Shown here piece by piece: positions 27,847 through 37,500 of a DNA stretch of 64,000 nt. Location of the stretch: positions 47,178-111,177 of the forward strand of contig NZ_MLCL01000061.1 of the NCBI RefSeq assembly GCF_001942625.1. The letters are read 5' to 3'. A model generated the notes under the pieces. That model did no database searches, had not been told where the DNA came from, and saw only the letters and a list, made by a program, of their open reading frames with translations. Numbering within the stretch: position 1 is the stretch's first letter; each line of letters opens with the position of its first letter. This stretch comes from Mycobacterium syngnathidarum. Its GTDB lineage: Bacteria; Actinomycetota; Actinomycetes; Mycobacteriales; Mycobacteriaceae. The translations under genes were made by a program, and so were the position numbers.

Positions 27847-27865
27847 ACGGTAATGGTGTTACCGT
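27847..27865. promoter_or_regulatory. Perfect inverted repeat between mapB and a thioesterase gene
   Basis: ACGGTAATGGTGTTACCGT has 7-bp perfect arms around a 5-bp centre and lies 23 bases upstream of the thioesterase ATG in the mapB divergent region. The size fits a TetR-class operator. No regulator gene adjoins it, so the binding protein is unknown. Confidence 0.5.
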
Positions 27866-27888
27866 ACGGGGGTGATTGAGGCGCGGCG

Positions 27889-28269
27889 ATGACCGAGACC
27901 GTTCATGTCCTGGAAATGCTGGATTACCGCGAGGTGGAGTCGAGCGCCGACCGGCTGGTGCTGGAGATGGACAACCGGCCGGACCTCGCCAACGTGCGCG
28001 GCGCCCTGCAGGGCGGGCTGGTGGCCACCCTGATCGACATCGCCGCGGGCATGCTGGCAGGCAATGCCTCCGGCGTCGGTTACGACGTGACGACCGCCGA
28101 CCTCAACATCCACTTTCTGGCCCCGATCATGGGCACCGCCCGCGCCGAGGCGAAGGTCGTACGGGCCGGCAAACGACTGATCGTGACATCGGTGGATGTC
28201 ACCGACGTCACCCGCGATCGGCTGGCCGCGCGCGCGACGCTGACATTCGCGGTGCTTGAACCACGCTGA
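27889..28269 (+). CDS. PaaI-family hotdog thioesterase
   Basis: A 126-aa single hotdog domain. NVRGALQGGLVATLIDIAAG is the central helix with the family pattern of a polar residue before GG. TADLNIHFLAPIMGTARAEA gives the following strands. Such enzymes hydrolyse aryl- or acyl-CoA thioesters. It is monocistronic, divergent from mapB and convergent with the DUF1707 gene. Confidence 0.87.
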   Translation: MTETVHVLEMLDYREVESSADRLVLEMDNRPDLANVRGALQGGLVATLIDIAAGMLAGNASGVGYDVTTADLNIHFLAPIMGTARAEAKVVRAGKRLIVTSVDVTDVTRDRLAARATLTFAVLEPR

Positions 28270-28281
28270 GTCGCGCTGACG

Positions 28282-28869
28282 TCAGGCCCGGCGCAGCGTC
28301 AGCTTCCAGTTCCGGCGGGGCCCACGAATGTCGACAGAACCGCACACCACCTTGCCGGTGAGGATGATGTGCGGGGTGCCGTCGGCCGGCGCGTCGCGGC
28401 GATGATCGTCGGCGCTGCCCACGATCACCTCGACGTCGTCGATCGATGCGCTGGCCCCTTCGGGCAACCGGATGTCCACCGACCCGAATCTCATGTCCAG
28501 CTCGATCACGACCATCGGCCCGGCGAACCGGGCCCGGGTCAGATCCAGTTCGACCGAACCCATCCGACGTACCAGCGCCAGCCGGGTGGGAACCGTCCAT
28601 TCACCCTGGCGCTTCAGCGAACCGAGCACGCCGCGCAACTCGACGCGATCGGTGGCGGTGGTCACGATCGCGCCAGGGCCCGGCAGGTCACCCACCAACG
28701 CGTCAAGGTCCGAATGCAGGCGAGCGCGCGACACCATCGCCGAGCGTTCCTCGAACTCTGCGATGTCGATCAGTCCGAGCGCGACGGCATTGTGCAGCCG
28801 CCGCAGTGTGCCGTTGCGATCGGCATCGGAGACCCGAAGGTCCACGGATTGTTCGTTGATCCCTGTCAT
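28282..28869 (-). CDS. DUF1707 domain protein with LiaF-like C-terminus
   Basis: A 195-aa protein. Residues about 8-62 are a DUF1707 domain (LRVSDADRNGTLRRLHNAV, then LGLIDIAEFEERSAMVSRA). The C-terminal half is a beta-repeat part (ELDLTRARFAGPMVVIELDM, GSVDIRLPEGASA) like cell-wall-active-antibiotic response proteins. No membrane helix is seen. ATG 28869 is preferred to a longer frame because it follows the pbp stop by 23 bases and gives the Rv2862c length. It is probably co-transcribed with the penicillin-binding protein, which suggests a cell-envelope role. Confidence 0.82.
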   Translation of the reverse strand: MTGINEQSVDLRVSDADRNGTLRRLHNAVALGLIDIAEFEERSAMVSRARLHSDLDALVGDLPGPGAIVTTATDRVELRGVLGSLKRQGEWTVPTRLALVRRMGSVELDLTRARFAGPMVVIELDMRFGSVDIRLPEGASASIDDVEVIVGSADDHRRDAPADGTPHIILTGKVVCGSVDIRGPRRNWKLTLRRA

Positions 28870-28892
28870 GGCAGGTTCAACGGTACCGCCGT

Positions 28893-30716
28893 TCAGGCCA
28901 GATAGGCCGGGGGCAGCCCGTCGAACATGGTCTTGCACATCCGCACCGCGTACTCCGAACTTCCGCCGCCGACGATGAGCGCCGCAAACGCCATGTCCCC
29001 GCGATAGCCGGCGAACCAGGAATGCGAGCCACCCATGAACTCCGCCTCGCCGGTCTTCCCACGTACATCGCCGAGCCCGTTGAGTTCTTTTGCCGTGCCG
29101 TTGGTGACCACCAGGCGCATCATCGGCCGCAGCCCGTCGACCATCTTCGCGCTGATCGGGGCGCCCGCGCGGTCGACCATGGTCTGGCGGCCCTCGATGA
29201 GTTGCGGCACCGGGGTCCTACCGGCCGCCACGGTCGCGGCGGCCAATGCCATCCCGAACGGGCTGACCAGCACCTTGCCCTGACCGAAACCGTCCTCGGT
29301 GCGCTCGGCCAGGTCCACCGTCGGCGGTACCGAACCGGTCAGGGTGGAGATCCCGTCGACCTGGTAGTCGGTGCCGATGCCGTAGCGCGCGGCGGCCTGG
29401 GTCAGACCGCGCGGCGGCATCCGGCTGGCGAGTTCACCGAAGGTGGTGTTGCACGAGTTGGCGAATGCCCGCGACATCGGCACCATGCCGAGATCGAACG
29501 CGTCATAGTTCGTGACGGTGCGATGCCCGATGTCGAGCGTGCCTGGGCAACCCAAAAGCGTGTTGGGCGTTGCCATGTCGCGTTCGATGGCGGCCCCCGC
29601 GGTGATCATCTTGAACGTCGAACCGGGCGGGAACTGGCCCATTGTCGCGAGCGGTCCGGCCGCATCGGCGGCCCGGTTCTGCGCAACGGCCAGGATTTCC
29701 CCCGTGGAAGGTTTGATCGCGACGATCATCGCCTGCTTGCCGGTGGTGTCGACCGCATTCTGCGCGGCGTCCTGCACGGCTCGATCGAGGCTGATGGTGA
29801 TCGACGGGGCCGGATCGCCCGCCACCTCGTTGAGCACGTCGACGTCGACGCCGTTCTGGTTGACCGTGACCACTCGCCAGCCCGGCTGACCGGCGAGTTG
29901 GTCGGCTACCGATTTCTTGACTTCGTTGACGATCACCGGAGCGAAAGTCTCGTCGGTGGGCAACATTTCGGGCTGCGGCGTGATCACGACGCCGCGGAGC
30001 CGCCCGATCGCGGCCGCGACGCGGTCGTTGTCGGCTCGCTTCAGGGTGATCAGGCTCATCGGTTGTGCCGATGCGCTGGCCCGCTCGGCAAGCACTTGGG
30101 GATCACCCAGGGCCGGGTCGAAGCCCCGCAGCGCGTCGGCGACCGCCCGCGCCGTCGGCATCAGCGCGGCGCCGGCCGCCCTGGCATCCAGCGCGTAGTG
30201 GTAGATGTAACCGGGCACCAGGACATCGGTACCGCCGCGCTCGTTGACCGAGGCCCGCCGGGGGGCGTCGGCCCGCAGAGCGAACGTCTGGTTCTCCCCC
30301 AGCCTCGGGTGCAGCCCGGTGGCATTCCAGCGCACCTCCCACCGGCCCTCGTCGCGGATCATGTTGAGCTGCCCGTCGTAGGTCCAGGTGCGGTTCTTGG
30401 GCAGATGCCACGTGTACCGATAGGTGACGCTGCCGGTGTCCTGGGCGTACTTCGAACCCAGGATCTGCGCGTCGAGGCCGGTGGCCTGTAGTCCGTTCCA
30501 GGCTTCGCCGAGGGCGGTCTTGGCGTCCTCGGGCCGGTCGGCCAGCTCCGCGGCGGCCGCGGTGTCACCAGATGCCAGCGCGGCGAAGAACCGCTCTGCG
30601 GCGGGTTCGGGCCCGTCCGGGCGCGGGGTGCACGCGCTCAGCGCGGTTACCCCGACGACCGCGAGCACCGTCAAAAGTCCCCCGGCCCGTGTGACTGATG
30701 ATGTTTGAGTTGCCAT
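28893..30716 (-). CDS. pbp: Penicillin-binding lipoprotein (PBP-lipo, class B transpeptidase)
   Basis: A 607-aa exported D,D-transpeptidase. The signal peptide ends in a lipobox, ALSAC, so Cys near residue 28 would be lipidated. An NTF2-like MecA_N domain follows (about 40-160), then a PBP dimerisation part and the transpeptidase. The catalytic Ser is in PPGSTFKMI (about 365), SxN is the SCN of FANSCNTTFGE (about 420), and the KTG triad is in GKTGEAEF (about 552). ATG 30716 was chosen because it begins the signal peptide (MATQTSSVTRAGG). It corresponds to Rv2864c, a target of penems in mycobacteria. Confidence 0.93.
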   Translation of the reverse strand: MATQTSSVTRAGGLLTVLAVVGVTALSACTPRPDGPEPAAERFFAALASGDTAAAAELADRPEDAKTALGEAWNGLQATGLDAQILGSKYAQDTGSVTYRYTWHLPKNRTWTYDGQLNMIRDEGRWEVRWNATGLHPRLGENQTFALRADAPRRASVNERGGTDVLVPGYIYHYALDARAAGAALMPTARAVADALRGFDPALGDPQVLAERASASAQPMSLITLKRADNDRVAAAIGRLRGVVITPQPEMLPTDETFAPVIVNEVKKSVADQLAGQPGWRVVTVNQNGVDVDVLNEVAGDPAPSITISLDRAVQDAAQNAVDTTGKQAMIVAIKPSTGEILAVAQNRAADAAGPLATMGQFPPGSTFKMITAGAAIERDMATPNTLLGCPGTLDIGHRTVTNYDAFDLGMVPMSRAFANSCNTTFGELASRMPPRGLTQAAARYGIGTDYQVDGISTLTGSVPPTVDLAERTEDGFGQGKVLVSPFGMALAAATVAAGRTPVPQLIEGRQTMVDRAGAPISAKMVDGLRPMMRLVVTNGTAKELNGLGDVRGKTGEAEFMGGSHSWFAGYRGDMAFAALIVGGGSSEYAVRMCKTMFDGLPPAYLA

Positions 30717-30807
30717 TGTGGCTGATGTTAGAAACGTCTGCGCCGGATTCGGCGGAGGCGCACCGAGATAGAACCGAGACTGTGGTGAGACCGACCGGTT
30801 GCCGTCG

Positions 30808-31416
30808 TCAGACCTCCAGCGCACGCAACAGGATTTCGAGACCGCGCCGGAACTCCTCGTGCGGTTCGATACCGCCCGCGACCGCCGCAGTCTCGGACAG
30901 CAAGGGATACTCATTTACCGGCAAACTCGCCAGGGCGTCGGTTCCCGGCCCGGCCAGGCTACCCAGCATCTCGATTTCCAGCGCCCCGAAAATGTAGGCC
31001 AACAGCGCCCGGAACGCGTAGACCCGTCGCTTCCCGTCATACCCCGCGGCGGTGAGCACAGCGAGCACCGATTCACCCCAATTCAACGACGCGGGCGAGC
31101 GGTGCCGATGCGTGAGGATGAGCGGCGCCACCGCGGGATGCCGCCCGGCTGCGGTGCGCACCCGCTCCGCGAGCTCGGCGAGCTGATGGCGCGCCGAACC
31201 GCGGGGCGGCCCGGGATCGACCCCGTCGAGGACGAGGTCCACCACCATCGCTTCGAGCTCGTCGCGATCGGCGACATACCGGTAGAGCGACATCGTGCCC
31301 ATGCCGAGTTCGCGGGCCACAGCGCGCATCGACAGGCCCTGCAGGCCGCAGGCATCGATCACCGCGAGCGCAGCGGCGGCGACCTGGACCTGGCTGAGTG
31401 AACGGGGGCGTGGCAT
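30808..31416 (-). CDS. TetR-family regulator
   Basis: A 202-aa repressor. The N-terminal helix-turn-helix is LSMRAVARELGMGTMSLYRYV, and the all-helical ligand domain is of the TetR_C_11/TetR_C_1 kind (LAELAERVRTAAGRHPAVAP). It starts MPRPRSLSQVQ at 31416; the frame runs open further upstream but overlaps the divergent promoter. It is divergent from the peroxiredoxin-like gene, with inverted repeat arms between them, and probably represses both. Confidence 0.87.
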   Translation of the reverse strand: MPRPRSLSQVQVAAAALAVIDACGLQGLSMRAVARELGMGTMSLYRYVADRDELEAMVVDLVLDGVDPGPPRGSARHQLAELAERVRTAAGRHPAVAPLILTHRHRSPASLNWGESVLAVLTAAGYDGKRRVYAFRALLAYIFGALEIEMLGSLAGPGTDALASLPVNEYPLLSETAAVAGGIEPHEEFRRGLEILLRALEV

Positions 31417-31421
31417 GACGA

Positions 31422-31473
31422 TTGACAGAGTACACCGTACGCTTATACTGGCGACCATAGGCGTACGGTGCAC
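31422..31473 (+). promoter_or_regulatory. Near-consensus promoter overlapped by paired operator arms
   Basis: TTGACA (31422-31427), 16 bases, then TATACT (31444-31449) makes a near-consensus vegetative promoter for the peroxiredoxin-like gene. GTACACCGTACGC at 31430-31442 and its inverted copy GCGTACGGTGCAC at 31461-31473 (12 of 13 match) flank the -10 box. The first arm fills the spacer. The arrangement predicts tight repression by the divergent TetR. An AAGGAGA ribosome site at 31480-31486 precedes the ATG. Confidence 0.65.
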
Positions 31474-31491
31474 GCTAGCCAAGGAGAAGTC

Positions 31492-32049
31492 ATGGCTCCA
31501 TCCACCTCCAACCCACCCACGACGGTCGGCCGAAACCAATTCCTCAGTGTCACAGGCGAACACATCCCGGTACCGGATCCGGACAGTCTGGTACATCTCC
31601 AGTTCAGGCGGTTCGCGGGTTGTCCGATCTGCAATCTGCACCTGCAGTCGTTCGTGGCGCGGCACGCTGAGATCCGGGCCGCCGGCATCCGCGAGGTGGT
31701 CTTCTTCCACAGCCCCGCAGCCGAATTGGCCGAGCACACAGCGGATCTGCCGTTCGCCACGATCGCCGATCCGGACAGGAACGTATACCGGCAGTTCGGC
31801 GTCGAATCCAGCCCCCGTGCCCTGCTCGATCCCCGCAGCTGGCCGGCGATCGTCCGGGGCGGCGCCCTGACCGTGCGCGGACGCTTCCGCGCTCCGGCCG
31901 CCAGACAAGCCGGTGGACGGCTCGGGCTCCCCGCGGATTTCCTCATCGCACCCAACGGTGCGGTGCCGGCCGCGAAATACGGTGCCCACGCGGATGATCA
32001 GTGGTCCGTCGATGACCTTCTGGAACGGGCCGCCACAGCCCGGCCGTGA
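31492..32049 (+). CDS. Peroxiredoxin-like (AhpC/TSA) family protein
   Basis: A 185-aa thioredoxin-fold protein. RFAGCPICNLHLQSFVARH carries a CxxC at the usual place, about residue 45. EVVFFHSPAAELAEH and FATIADPDRNVYRQFGVES follow as in AhpC/TSA-like proteins, and the end has PADFLIAPNGAVPAAKYG. It likely reduces peroxides or disulfides in the cytosol. ATG 31492 is used because of the strong AAGGAGA upstream. Control is probably by the divergent TetR, so an electrophile or a xenobiotic may induce it. Confidence 0.82.
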   Translation: MAPSTSNPPTTVGRNQFLSVTGEHIPVPDPDSLVHLQFRRFAGCPICNLHLQSFVARHAEIRAAGIREVVFFHSPAAELAEHTADLPFATIADPDRNVYRQFGVESSPRALLDPRSWPAIVRGGALTVRGRFRAPAARQAGGRLGLPADFLIAPNGAVPAAKYGAHADDQWSVDDLLERAATARP

Positions 32050-32072
32050 TGGCGTCGCTCAGTCCAAGTCGC

Positions 32073-32927
32073 TCAGTCCAACAGGACGGTGGCGAACGTG
32101 CCGACCTGTTCGAACCCGATGCGGGCGTACGTTGCTCGCGCCACGGTGTTGTAGCTGTTGACGTACAGGCTGGCAATGCGGCCCGAGCCCACCACGGCGG
32201 CCGCCAGCGACGCTGTTCCGGTGGTGCCCAACCCGTGGCCGCGCCACTCCGGATGCACCCACACACCCTGGATCTGGCCGACCGACGGCGATTGCGACCC
32301 GACCTCGGCCTTGAACACCACTTCGCCGCGCTCGAACCGGGCCCACGCCCGTCCCGCAGCGATGAGGCCGGCGATGCGGCGGCGGTAGCCCCGGCCGCCG
32401 TCACCGAGGCGTGGGTCGACACCGACCTCGCCGATGAACATGTCGATCGCCGCCACCAGATAGGCGTCGAGTTCCTCCATGCGCACCGGGCGGACCGCCG
32501 GGTCGATCGCACAGTTCGGCATCGAGTTGAGCGCCATCAAGGGTTGTTGCTCCCGGACGTCACGTGCGGTGCCCCACACCGATTCCAGCCGCCGCCACAT
32601 GGGCAGGACCAACTCGGCCCGGCCGACCAGAGACGAGCAGCGACGCGCGGTGCTCATCGCCTTGTCCGAGAACGCCTTGAGATCCTCGGCGTCCCCGCGC
32701 AACGGGATCAGATTGGGCCCGGCGTAACACAGTGACTCGGTGACACCGCGCCTGGTCCACAGTTCGCCGCCGATCGCGCCGTGCTCGACCCCGAACTCGG
32801 CGACCCGGGCGGCCACCATGCACGAGCCCACCGGATCTTCGTCGAACACCTGCAGGCAAGGGGTGGCGTCGCGCACCACGGAGACTCGGCGCTCATCGAC
32901 GAGACGGAACAGTGGTGGAGCCGACAT
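32073..32927 (-). CDS. GNAT-family N-acetyltransferase (Rv2867c-like)
   Basis: A 284-aa protein whose C-terminal half (about 150-284) is a GNAT domain: IQGVWVHPEWRGHGLGTTGT is the acetyl-CoA loop and YARIGFEQVGTFATVLL the final strand. The N-terminal half looks like a degenerate second acetyltransferase-like domain. The substrate is unknown. Its order with ispG, rip1 and dxr is the same as in M. tuberculosis. AGAGAG precedes the ATG. Confidence 0.86.
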   Translation of the reverse strand: MSAPPLFRLVDERRVSVVRDATPCLQVFDEDPVGSCMVAARVAEFGVEHGAIGGELWTRRGVTESLCYAGPNLIPLRGDAEDLKAFSDKAMSTARRCSSLVGRAELVLPMWRRLESVWGTARDVREQQPLMALNSMPNCAIDPAVRPVRMEELDAYLVAAIDMFIGEVGVDPRLGDGGRGYRRRIAGLIAAGRAWARFERGEVVFKAEVGSQSPSVGQIQGVWVHPEWRGHGLGTTGTASLAAAVVGSGRIASLYVNSYNTVARATYARIGFEQVGTFATVLLD

Positions 32928-32982
32928 AGACGATTCTCTCTGTTAATGCCGAGGCTGGGTGACCCCGCTCACAGGGTCGCTA

Positions 32983-34152
32983 TCAGCTTACGGTCACCAC
33001 AGGCGAACCGCTCGCATGATCAGACTCGCCATCTGTGCCTGTTTCGGCAGCCAGCCGCATTGCCTCTTCGATCAGCGTCTCGACGATCTGCGCCTCGGGC
33101 ACGGTCTTGATGACCTCGCCCTTGACGAAGATCTGACCCTTGCCATTGCCGGAGGCAACCCCGAGATCGGCTTCGCGGGCCTCGCCCGGACCGTTGACGA
33201 CGCACCCCATCACTGCGACCCGCAGCGGGACGTCCAGCCCATCCAGGCCTGCGCTCACCGCGTTGGCCAGGGTGTACACGTCGACCTGGGCCCGACCGCA
33301 AGACGGGCACGACACGATCTCCAGACCGCGGGGCCGCAGGTTCAGCGACTCCAGGATCTGGTTGCCCACCTTGACCTCTTCGGCCGGCGGGGCCGACAGC
33401 GACACCCGGATGGTGTCGCCGATGCCCTTGGACAGCAATGCGCCGAATGCGACCGCGGACTTGATGGTGCCCTGAAACGCGGGGCCCGCTTCGGTGACTC
33501 CGAGGTGCAGCGGGTAGTCGCACTGGGCGGCCAGCTGGGTGTAGGCCTCGACCATGATCACCGGATCGTTGTGCTTGACGCTGATCTTGATGTCGCCGAA
33601 GCCGTGTTCCTCGAACAGCGAGGCCTCCCACAGCGCGGACTCGACGAGAGCCTCGGGCGTGGCCTTGCCGTACTTCTTCATCAACCGGGGGTCGAGCGAT
33701 CCGGCGTTGACGCCGATGCGGATCGGGATGCCCGCGTCGCCCGCGGCCTTGGCCACCTCTTTGACCCGGCCGTCGAACTCCTTGATGTTGCCGGGGTTGA
33801 CGCGCACGGCAGCGCATCCGGCGTCGATCGCGGCGAAGATGTACTTGGGTTGAAAGTGGATGTCGGCGATCACCGGGATCTGGCTGTGCCGGGCGATCTC
33901 GGCGAGCGCGTCGGCGTCCTCCTGCCGGGGACAGGCCACCCGCACGATGTCGCAGCCCGACGCGGTCAGCTCCGCGATCTGCTGCAATGTCGCGTTGACG
34001 TCATGGGTCTTGGTGGTGCACATGGACTGCACCGCGATCGGGTGCTCGCTACCGATGCCGACACCACCCACATCGAGCTGACGGGTCTTGCGCCGCGGCG
34101 CCAGGGTCGGCGCCGGGGGTGCGGGCATTCCCAAACCGATGGACGCTGTCAT
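32983..34152 (-). CDS. ispG: 4-hydroxy-3-methylbut-2-en-1-yl diphosphate synthase IspG (GcpE)
   Basis: A 389-aa [4Fe-4S] enzyme of the MEP isoprenoid pathway. It converts MEcPP to HMBPP. The N-terminal TIM-barrel part has [20 protein letters not shown] and [11 protein letters not shown]. The cluster ligands are in [10 protein letters not shown] and [16 protein letters not shown], with the conserved Glu following. The gene lies 10 bases after rip1 and shares an operon with dxr, the other MEP gene here. Confidence 0.96.
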   Translation of the reverse strand: MTASIGLGMPAPPAPTLAPRRKTRQLDVGGVGIGSEHPIAVQSMCTTKTHDVNATLQQIAELTASGCDIVRVACPRQEDADALAEIARHSQIPVIADIHFQPKYIFAAIDAGCAAVRVNPGNIKEFDGRVKEVAKAAGDAGIPIRIGVNAGSLDPRLMKKYGKATPEALVESALWEASLFEEHGFGDIKISVKHNDPVIMVEAYTQLAAQCDYPLHLGVTEAGPAFQGTIKSAVAFGALLSKGIGDTIRVSLSAPPAEEVKVGNQILESLNLRPRGLEIVSCPSCGRAQVDVYTLANAVSAGLDGLDVPLRVAVMGCVVNGPGEAREADLGVASGNGKGQIFVKGEVIKTVPEAQIVETLIEEAMRLAAETGTDGESDHASGSPVVTVS

Positions 34153-34162
34153 GTGGGATCTC

Positions 34163-35383
34163 CTACTGGAAGATGCTGAGTGGGTTGACCAGGTCTGCGG
34201 TCACGGTCAGCAGCATGTAGCTGACCACTACCAGCAACACCACGTAAGTGGCGGGCATGAGCTTGAGGTAGTTGACCGGGGCTGCGGCGACTTTGCCGCG
34301 GGCCGTCCGGACCATGTTGCGGATCTTCTCGTACGTCGCGACCGCGATGTGACCGCCGTCGAACGGCAGCAGCGGTACCAGGTTGATCGCGCCGAGCACG
34401 AAGTTCAGTTGCGCCAGGAAGAACCAGAATGCGACCCACAGCCCGGCCTCGACGGTCTCGCCGCCGATGATGCTCGCGCCGACCACGCTGATCGGGGTTT
34501 CCTTGTCGCGTTCCCCGCCGCCGATCGCCTCGACCAACGCACCGATCTTGGTCGGGATCTTGGCCAGCGACTTGCCCAACTCGACGGCAAGGTCACCGGT
34601 GAACGAGACCGTCGCAGGCACCGCAGTCAGCGGGTTGTACTTGGTCGGGGGCTGGAGCGGGACGGCGCTGACGCCGATCGCGCCGACGGTGGCCGCCTCC
34701 TTGGCATCCGCGCTGGTGAACCGCTGCGTCTGGGTCACGTCCACGACGGTGCTGATCGTCTGACCGTCTCGCTTGAGCTCGATCGTCACGGGGCCGTTGA
34801 GCTTGCGGACCGCAGCAGCCATCTGGGAGAAGTCCGAGACCTGGGTGTCGCCGACTTTGACGATCTCGTCGCCGGCCCGGATCCCGGCCTGCGCCGCCGG
34901 ACCCGCACCCTGGCACTCCCCCATCTTGTCCAGACTCAGCTGCGGTGCGACACAACCGGTTTCGCCGACGATCGCGGTGGTGGGCTGGGTGATGTTGGGC
35001 AGGCCCCAGGTGATCGCGATGGCGTACAGCAGCACCAGGCCGATGATGAAGTTCATCGCCGGGCCCGCGAACAGGACCGCGACGCGCTTCCACACCTTCT
35101 GCTTGTACATCGCGTACGGCCGGTCTTCCGGCGCGATCTCGTCGACCGATGTCATGCCGGCGATGTCGCAGAAGCCACCCAGCGGAATGGCCTTGACGCC
35201 ATATTCGGTCTCACCGAGGCGGTTGGGCCGACGCGTCGACCACAGCGTCGGACCGAAGCCGACGAAGTAGCGGCGCACCTTCATCCCGGTGGCCCGCGCC
35301 ACCCACATGTGTCCGCATTCGTGCAGGGCCACCGATACCAGGATGGCCAGCGCGAACAGCGCGATGCCGAGTACGAACATCAT
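34163..35383 (-). CDS. rip1: Site-2 intramembrane metalloprotease Rip1
   Basis: A 406-aa membrane protease that cuts anti-sigma factors and other membrane proteins. Helix one carries HECGH (HExxH zinc motif) in [20 protein letters not shown] domain lies at about 125-220 ([17 protein letters not shown]). The third zinc ligand is in [12 protein letters not shown]. Four membrane helices are visible. The double ATG begins at 35383; the first overlaps the dxr stop as ATGA, so translation is coupled. It corresponds to Rv2869c. Confidence 0.95.
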   Translation of the reverse strand: MMFVLGIALFALAILVSVALHECGHMWVARATGMKVRRYFVGFGPTLWSTRRPNRLGETEYGVKAIPLGGFCDIAGMTSVDEIAPEDRPYAMYKQKVWKRVAVLFAGPAMNFIIGLVLLYAIAITWGLPNITQPTTAIVGETGCVAPQLSLDKMGECQGAGPAAQAGIRAGDEIVKVGDTQVSDFSQMAAAVRKLNGPVTIELKRDGQTISTVVDVTQTQRFTSADAKEAATVGAIGVSAVPLQPPTKYNPLTAVPATVSFTGDLAVELGKSLAKIPTKIGALVEAIGGGERDKETPISVVGASIIGGETVEAGLWVAFWFFLAQLNFVLGAINLVPLLPFDGGHIAVATYEKIRNMVRTARGKVAAAPVNYLKLMPATYVVLLVVVSYMLLTVTADLVNPLSIFQ

Positions 35384-36564
35384 TTGGTGAGGAGCCCTTT
35401 TCTGACGGATTTCTGCTCGACGCGCGTATCGATGGCCTGTCCTGCCTTTTCTCTGGCCCAGCGCTGCGCGTCGAGTACCTCTTCCACGGTAGCGGGTTCC
35501 GCGGCCCACTGGTCGGCAGCGTGCAACACCTCACCCACGGTGTCGACGATGGCCGGGAAGCCGATGCGGCCGGAAAGGAAGGCTTCGGCTGCTTGCTCAT
35601 TTGCCGCGTTGTACACCGCGGTCAGGCAGCCGCCCCGGGTTCCGGCTTCGGCCGCCAGCCGCACCGCGGGGAACACCTCGTCGTCCAGCGGCAGGAACTC
35701 CCAGGTGGAGGCGGTGGTGAAGTCGCAGGCCAAAGCCGCGCCGGGAATGCGATCGGGCCAGCCCAGGGCCAACGCGATCGGCAGCTTCATATCCGGTGGG
35801 CTGGCCTGGGCCAGGGTCGAACCGTCGGTGAAGGTGGCCATCGAGTGCACGATCGACTGCGGGTGCACCACTACTTCGATGCGGTCGTAGTCGATGCCGA
35901 ACAGCAGGTGGGTTTCGATCAGCTCCAGGCCCTTGTTGACCAGCGTTGCCGAGTTCAACGTGTTCATCGGGCCCATCGACCACGTCGGGTGTTTGCCGGC
36001 CTGCTCGGGGGTGACCGATTCCAGGTCGGCGGCCGACCACCCCAGGAACGGGCCGCCGGACGCGGTGAGCACGATCTTGGCGACCTCGTCGGCGGAGCCG
36101 CCACGCAGGCACTGCGCCATCGCCGAATGCTCGGAGTCCACGGGGACGATCTGCCCGGGCGCGGCTGCCTTGAGGACCAGCGGGCCGCCGGCGACCAGCG
36201 ACTCCTTGTTGGCCAGTGCCAGACGGGCGCCGGTGGCCAGGGCAGCCAGGGTGGGGGCCAGCCCCAGTGCCCCGACCAGCGCGTTGAGCACCACGTCAGC
36301 CTCGGTGTTTTCGATCAGCCGCGTCGCGGCGTCGGACCCGGCATATGTGACGTCGCCGATCTTGTCCGCGGCGGCCGGGTCGGCCACCGCGATGTTGCCG
36401 ACGCCGGTCGCGGCGCGCTGGGCGGCGAGCAGGTCGGGGTTACCGCCCCCGGCTGCCAGGCCGACGATCTCGAACCGGTCGGGGTTGGCTGCGATGACCT
36501 CGAGCGCCTGGGTGCCGATCGATCCGGTGCTGCCGAGTATCAGCACGCGCGTTCTGTCGCTCAC
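35380..36564 (-). CDS. dxr: 1-deoxy-D-xylulose 5-phosphate reductoisomerase
   Basis: A 394-aa NADPH enzyme for the second step of the MEP pathway, the fosmidomycin target. The nucleotide motif is [30 protein letters not shown] is the catalytic-domain segment, [14 protein letters not shown] holds metal ligands, and [17 protein letters not shown] is the mobile loop. The start is GTG at 36564. It is the first gene of dxr-rip1-ispG and lies 33 bases after the sigma-factor gene on the same strand. Confidence 0.96.
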   Translation of the reverse strand: MSDRTRVLILGSTGSIGTQALEVIAANPDRFEIVGLAAGGGNPDLLAAQRAATGVGNIAVADPAAADKIGDVTYAGSDAATRLIENTEADVVLNALVGALGLAPTLAALATGARLALANKESLVAGGPLVLKAAAPGQIVPVDSEHSAMAQCLRGGSADEVAKIVLTASGGPFLGWSAADLESVTPEQAGKHPTWSMGPMNTLNSATLVNKGLELIETHLLFGIDYDRIEVVVHPQSIVHSMATFTDGSTLAQASPPDMKLPIALALGWPDRIPGAALACDFTTASTWEFLPLDDEVFPAVRLAAEAGTRGGCLTAVYNAANEQAAEAFLSGRIGFPAIVDTVGEVLHAADQWAAEPATVEEVLDAQRWAREKAGQAIDTRVEQKSVRKGLLTK

Positions 36565-36597
36565 CGTTACATTGTGCCGCGCTGTGACCGGAGCCCC

Positions 36598-37443
36598 CTA
36601 ATGCATCCGGGCCGACGGGTCGGCGGTGGCCTCGATCTTGAGTACCAGTCCGTTCCGGATGGTCAGCACCACGACTGCGAACAGTCGCCGCCGGTCGTAG
36701 GCCAGCAGCACCGGCTCGGCCGCACACACCACCGTCGCCCCCGGTCCGAGGTAACGCAGCAGGTTGGTCGCGACGTCGTGACGGCCGTGGTTGACCTGAC
36801 GCAGCGCCGGGGCGGTGAGCACCGTGCCCACCCCCCAGACGCTCGGGTCGAGCACCGAGGCCAACGCCAGCACGTCACCGTTCGCGCAGGCGGTGATGAA
36901 AGCGTCGGTGACGTGGCGGTGCTCGCCACCGCTGACCTCGCCCAACGCCGGCGCGGCGGTGGACACCTTCGACCGGGCCCGGCGCGCCAGCTGGCGGCAC
37001 GTCCCGACGGGACGGCCCACGGTGTCGGCGACCTCGCCGAACGGCACCCGGAAGATGTCGTGCAGGACGAACGCGACGCGCTCACCCGGACTGAGCCGGG
37101 TGAGCACGGTCAGTAGAGCTGAGCCGACCTGGTCGTCGAGCGTGACGCGGTCGGCTGGATCGGAGCCGACGGCCGCGGCAGTGTCCAGCGCGCCGGCGTG
37201 ATCGGGCCGTTCGAATCGGACGCGCGCGGACCGCAGCACATCCAGGGACAGCCGACCTGCCACCACCGTCAACCAAGCCCGGACATCCTCGACATGCTCG
37301 TGGTCGGCGCCGGCCAGCCGCAGAAACGCCTCCTGAGCGACGTCCTCGGCCTCGCCGACATCGCCCAGCATGCGGTAGGCGAGGTTGACCAGATACGGGT
37401 GGTGGTCTCGCCAGGCCGCCTCGATACCGGCTGATCCGTTCAT
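36598..37443 (-). CDS. ECF sigma factor of the SigI/SigJ (ECF41-like) type
   Basis: A 281-aa sigma factor. Region 2 is at about 10-75 (HHPYLVNLAYRMLGDVGEAEDV, here cut short; DVRAWLTVVAGRLSLD). Region 4 is at about 110-165 (LSPGERVAFVLHDIFRVPF). The C-terminal 110 residues form a SnoaL-like fused domain that regulates the sigma factor in cis and replaces an anti-sigma factor, ending LKIEATADPSARMH. Two matching promoter-like elements flank the divergent region, pointing to autoregulation. The partner gene on the other side is degenerate (37537-37803). Confidence 0.87.
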   Translation of the reverse strand: MNGSAGIEAAWRDHHPYLVNLAYRMLGDVGEAEDVAQEAFLRLAGADHEHVEDVRAWLTVVAGRLSLDVLRSARVRFERPDHAGALDTAAAVGSDPADRVTLDDQVGSALLTVLTRLSPGERVAFVLHDIFRVPFGEVADTVGRPVGTCRQLARRARSKVSTAAPALGEVSGGEHRHVTDAFITACANGDVLALASVLDPSVWGVGTVLTAPALRQVNHGRHDVATNLLRYLGPGATVVCAAEPVLLAYDRRRLFAVVVLTIRNGLVLKIEATADPSARMH

Positions 37444-37451
37444 GTGTTTAC

Positions 37452-37478
37452 GACGAATCCGGGGCCCGGAAAGTTACC
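37452..37478 (-). promoter_or_regulatory. ECF41-like promoter of the sigma-factor gene
   Basis: Read on the minus strand, GGTAACT (37478-37472), 16 bases and CGTC (37455-37452) match the spacing of the ECF41 promoter pattern I remember (TGTCACA-16-CGTC). The ATG follows eight bases after CGTC, so the transcript would be nearly leaderless. It mirrors the element on the other strand. Confidence 0.55.
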
Positions 37479-37500
37479 GGGCGCGCGATCCGGTCTTCGT

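Noticed and set aside
30717..30914. N-terminal extension of the penicillin-binding protein to 673 residues
   Set aside because: The extra 66 residues precede a perfect lipoprotein signal peptide and would block export, so the ATG at 30716 is used.
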